From: Gammaproteobacteria bacterium
GTDB taxonomy: Bacteria; Pseudomonadota; Gammaproteobacteria; UBA6429; Thiohalophilaceae
Reading direction: 5' to 3'
Assembly: GCA_029880855.1 (NCBI GenBank)
Contig: JAOUNS010000013.1
Coordinates: 1 to 64,000 of the forward strand
Length of the DNA stretch: 64,000 bases
This document shows positions 63,635-64,000 of this stretch, one piece after another. A program made the position numbers and the translations under genes. Within the stretch, counting starts at the first letter, position 1. Every line of letters begins with the position of its first letter. Under the pieces are notes generated by a model. It was not told the DNA's origin. It searched no databases and worked only from the letters and a program-made list of their open reading frames with translations.

Positions 63635-64000
63635 ATTAACGCCACACCCACACATGTCCACATCAAGGCGAAGGGCAACCAGGCTTTTCGCATCAGCCAC
63701 CTGTGTGAAATTCTTGAAGAATATCTCGCCCCCGAAGAGGTAGCCGAGGTCTATCGGGCCTACCTGTTCGGGGCCGAGGCCCACGAAGGCCAACACCGCA
63801 AAAGCGGTGAACCTTATATTTTTCACCCCATCACTGTCGCCAAAATCCTCGCCGAGATGCGCATGGACCACAAGAGCATTGTGGCGGCCATCCTGCATGA
63901 CGTGATTGAAGATACCGACATGGCGCGGGACACCATTGCCGAGCAGTTCGGTGAAGAGGTGGCGGCGCTGGTGGACGGGGTGAGCAAGCTGACCCACATC
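63635..64000 (+). CDS. spoT: (p)ppGpp synthetase/hydrolase SpoT, 5' part, non-canonical start
   Basis: The frame continues to the window edge and encodes 122 residues of the SpoT/RelA hydrolase domain: LCEILEEYL, RAYLFGAEAHEGQ, SGEPYIFHPITVA and the HD motif in AAILHDVIEDT. In this frame there is no ATG, GTG or TTG until residue 73, inside the domain, and a TAA stop lies immediately upstream (63632-63634). AGGAGG at 63623-63628 is six bases before ATT at 63635, so initiation at ATT is the best reading. The gene is cut by the window; a sequence error is the alternative. Confidence 0.85.
   Translation, partial: MNATPTHVHIKAKGNQAFRISHLCEILEEYLAPEEVAEVYRAYLFGAEAHEGQHRKSGEPYIFHPITVAKILAEMRMDHKSIVAAILHDVIEDTDMARDTIAEQFGEEVAALVDGVSKLTHI

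Overview
The window looks like part of a gammaproteobacterial chromosome with mid-range G+C. The neighbourhoods mutY-yggX, thiS/thiG/trmB, rph-rdgB/hemW and gmk-rpoZ-spoT, together with a PEP-CTERM protein, a TRAP transporter and a YeiH-type putative sulfate exporter, suggest a free-living aquatic lineage near Chromatiales or Thiotrichales. That placement is inference from gene order and content; there is no rRNA gene to confirm it.

Layout. 0-5 kb: a structured repeat, tRNA-Phe, yggX, mutY, a START-like secreted protein, tRNA-Gly and an acyl-CoA synthetase. 4.8-13.5 kb: thiS, then about 7 kb of envelope or lipid-glycan genes (GT2, flippase-like protein, methyltransferase, radical SAM, two membrane proteins), then thiG and trmB, so a thiamine locus appears split by an accessory cluster. 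13.5-23 kb: small unknown proteins, a rhodanese, a hybrid histidine kinase divergent from a 970-residue STAND-like ATPase, a PEP-CTERM protein behind a sigma-54-like promoter, murI and another histidine kinase. 23-31.8 kb: TRAP permeases, a DnaA-box-bearing intergenic region, DUF2782, LOG, polA, two TPR paralogues and a small membrane protein. 31.8-32.7 kb: a second, complete copy of the structured repeat. 32.7-37.6 kb: an Lrp regulator, leuA, a hydrolase and hemW.

37.6-57.5 kb is an accessory island lying between hemW and rdgB, which are neighbours in many gammaproteobacteria, and it has the same class of CTTCGAC-type hairpin repeat at both ends. It carries a lipoprotein, a YeiH-type exporter operon with a 44-residue membrane peptide, a candidate toxin/immunity module (cytoplasmic-looking M15 peptidase followed by three tandem exported paralogues), and an expanded type I restriction operon: hsdM-hsdS-PLD nuclease-hsdR-(pseudo-helicase/KAP NTPase fusion)-DUF429.

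57.5-64 kb returns to core genes: rdgB, rph and a PP2C/Ser-Thr kinase pair on the minus strand; yicC, an outer-membrane barrel, gmk, rpoZ and the 5' part of spoT on the plus strand. spoT has no ATG, GTG or TTG start; an ATT sits at ideal distance from a perfect Shine-Dalgarno.

The most promising undescribed items are the pseudo-helicase/KAP fusion inside the type I operon, the M15 peptidase plus triplicated exported proteins, the multi-hairpin repeat whose stems covary between its two copies, and the AUU-start spoT.
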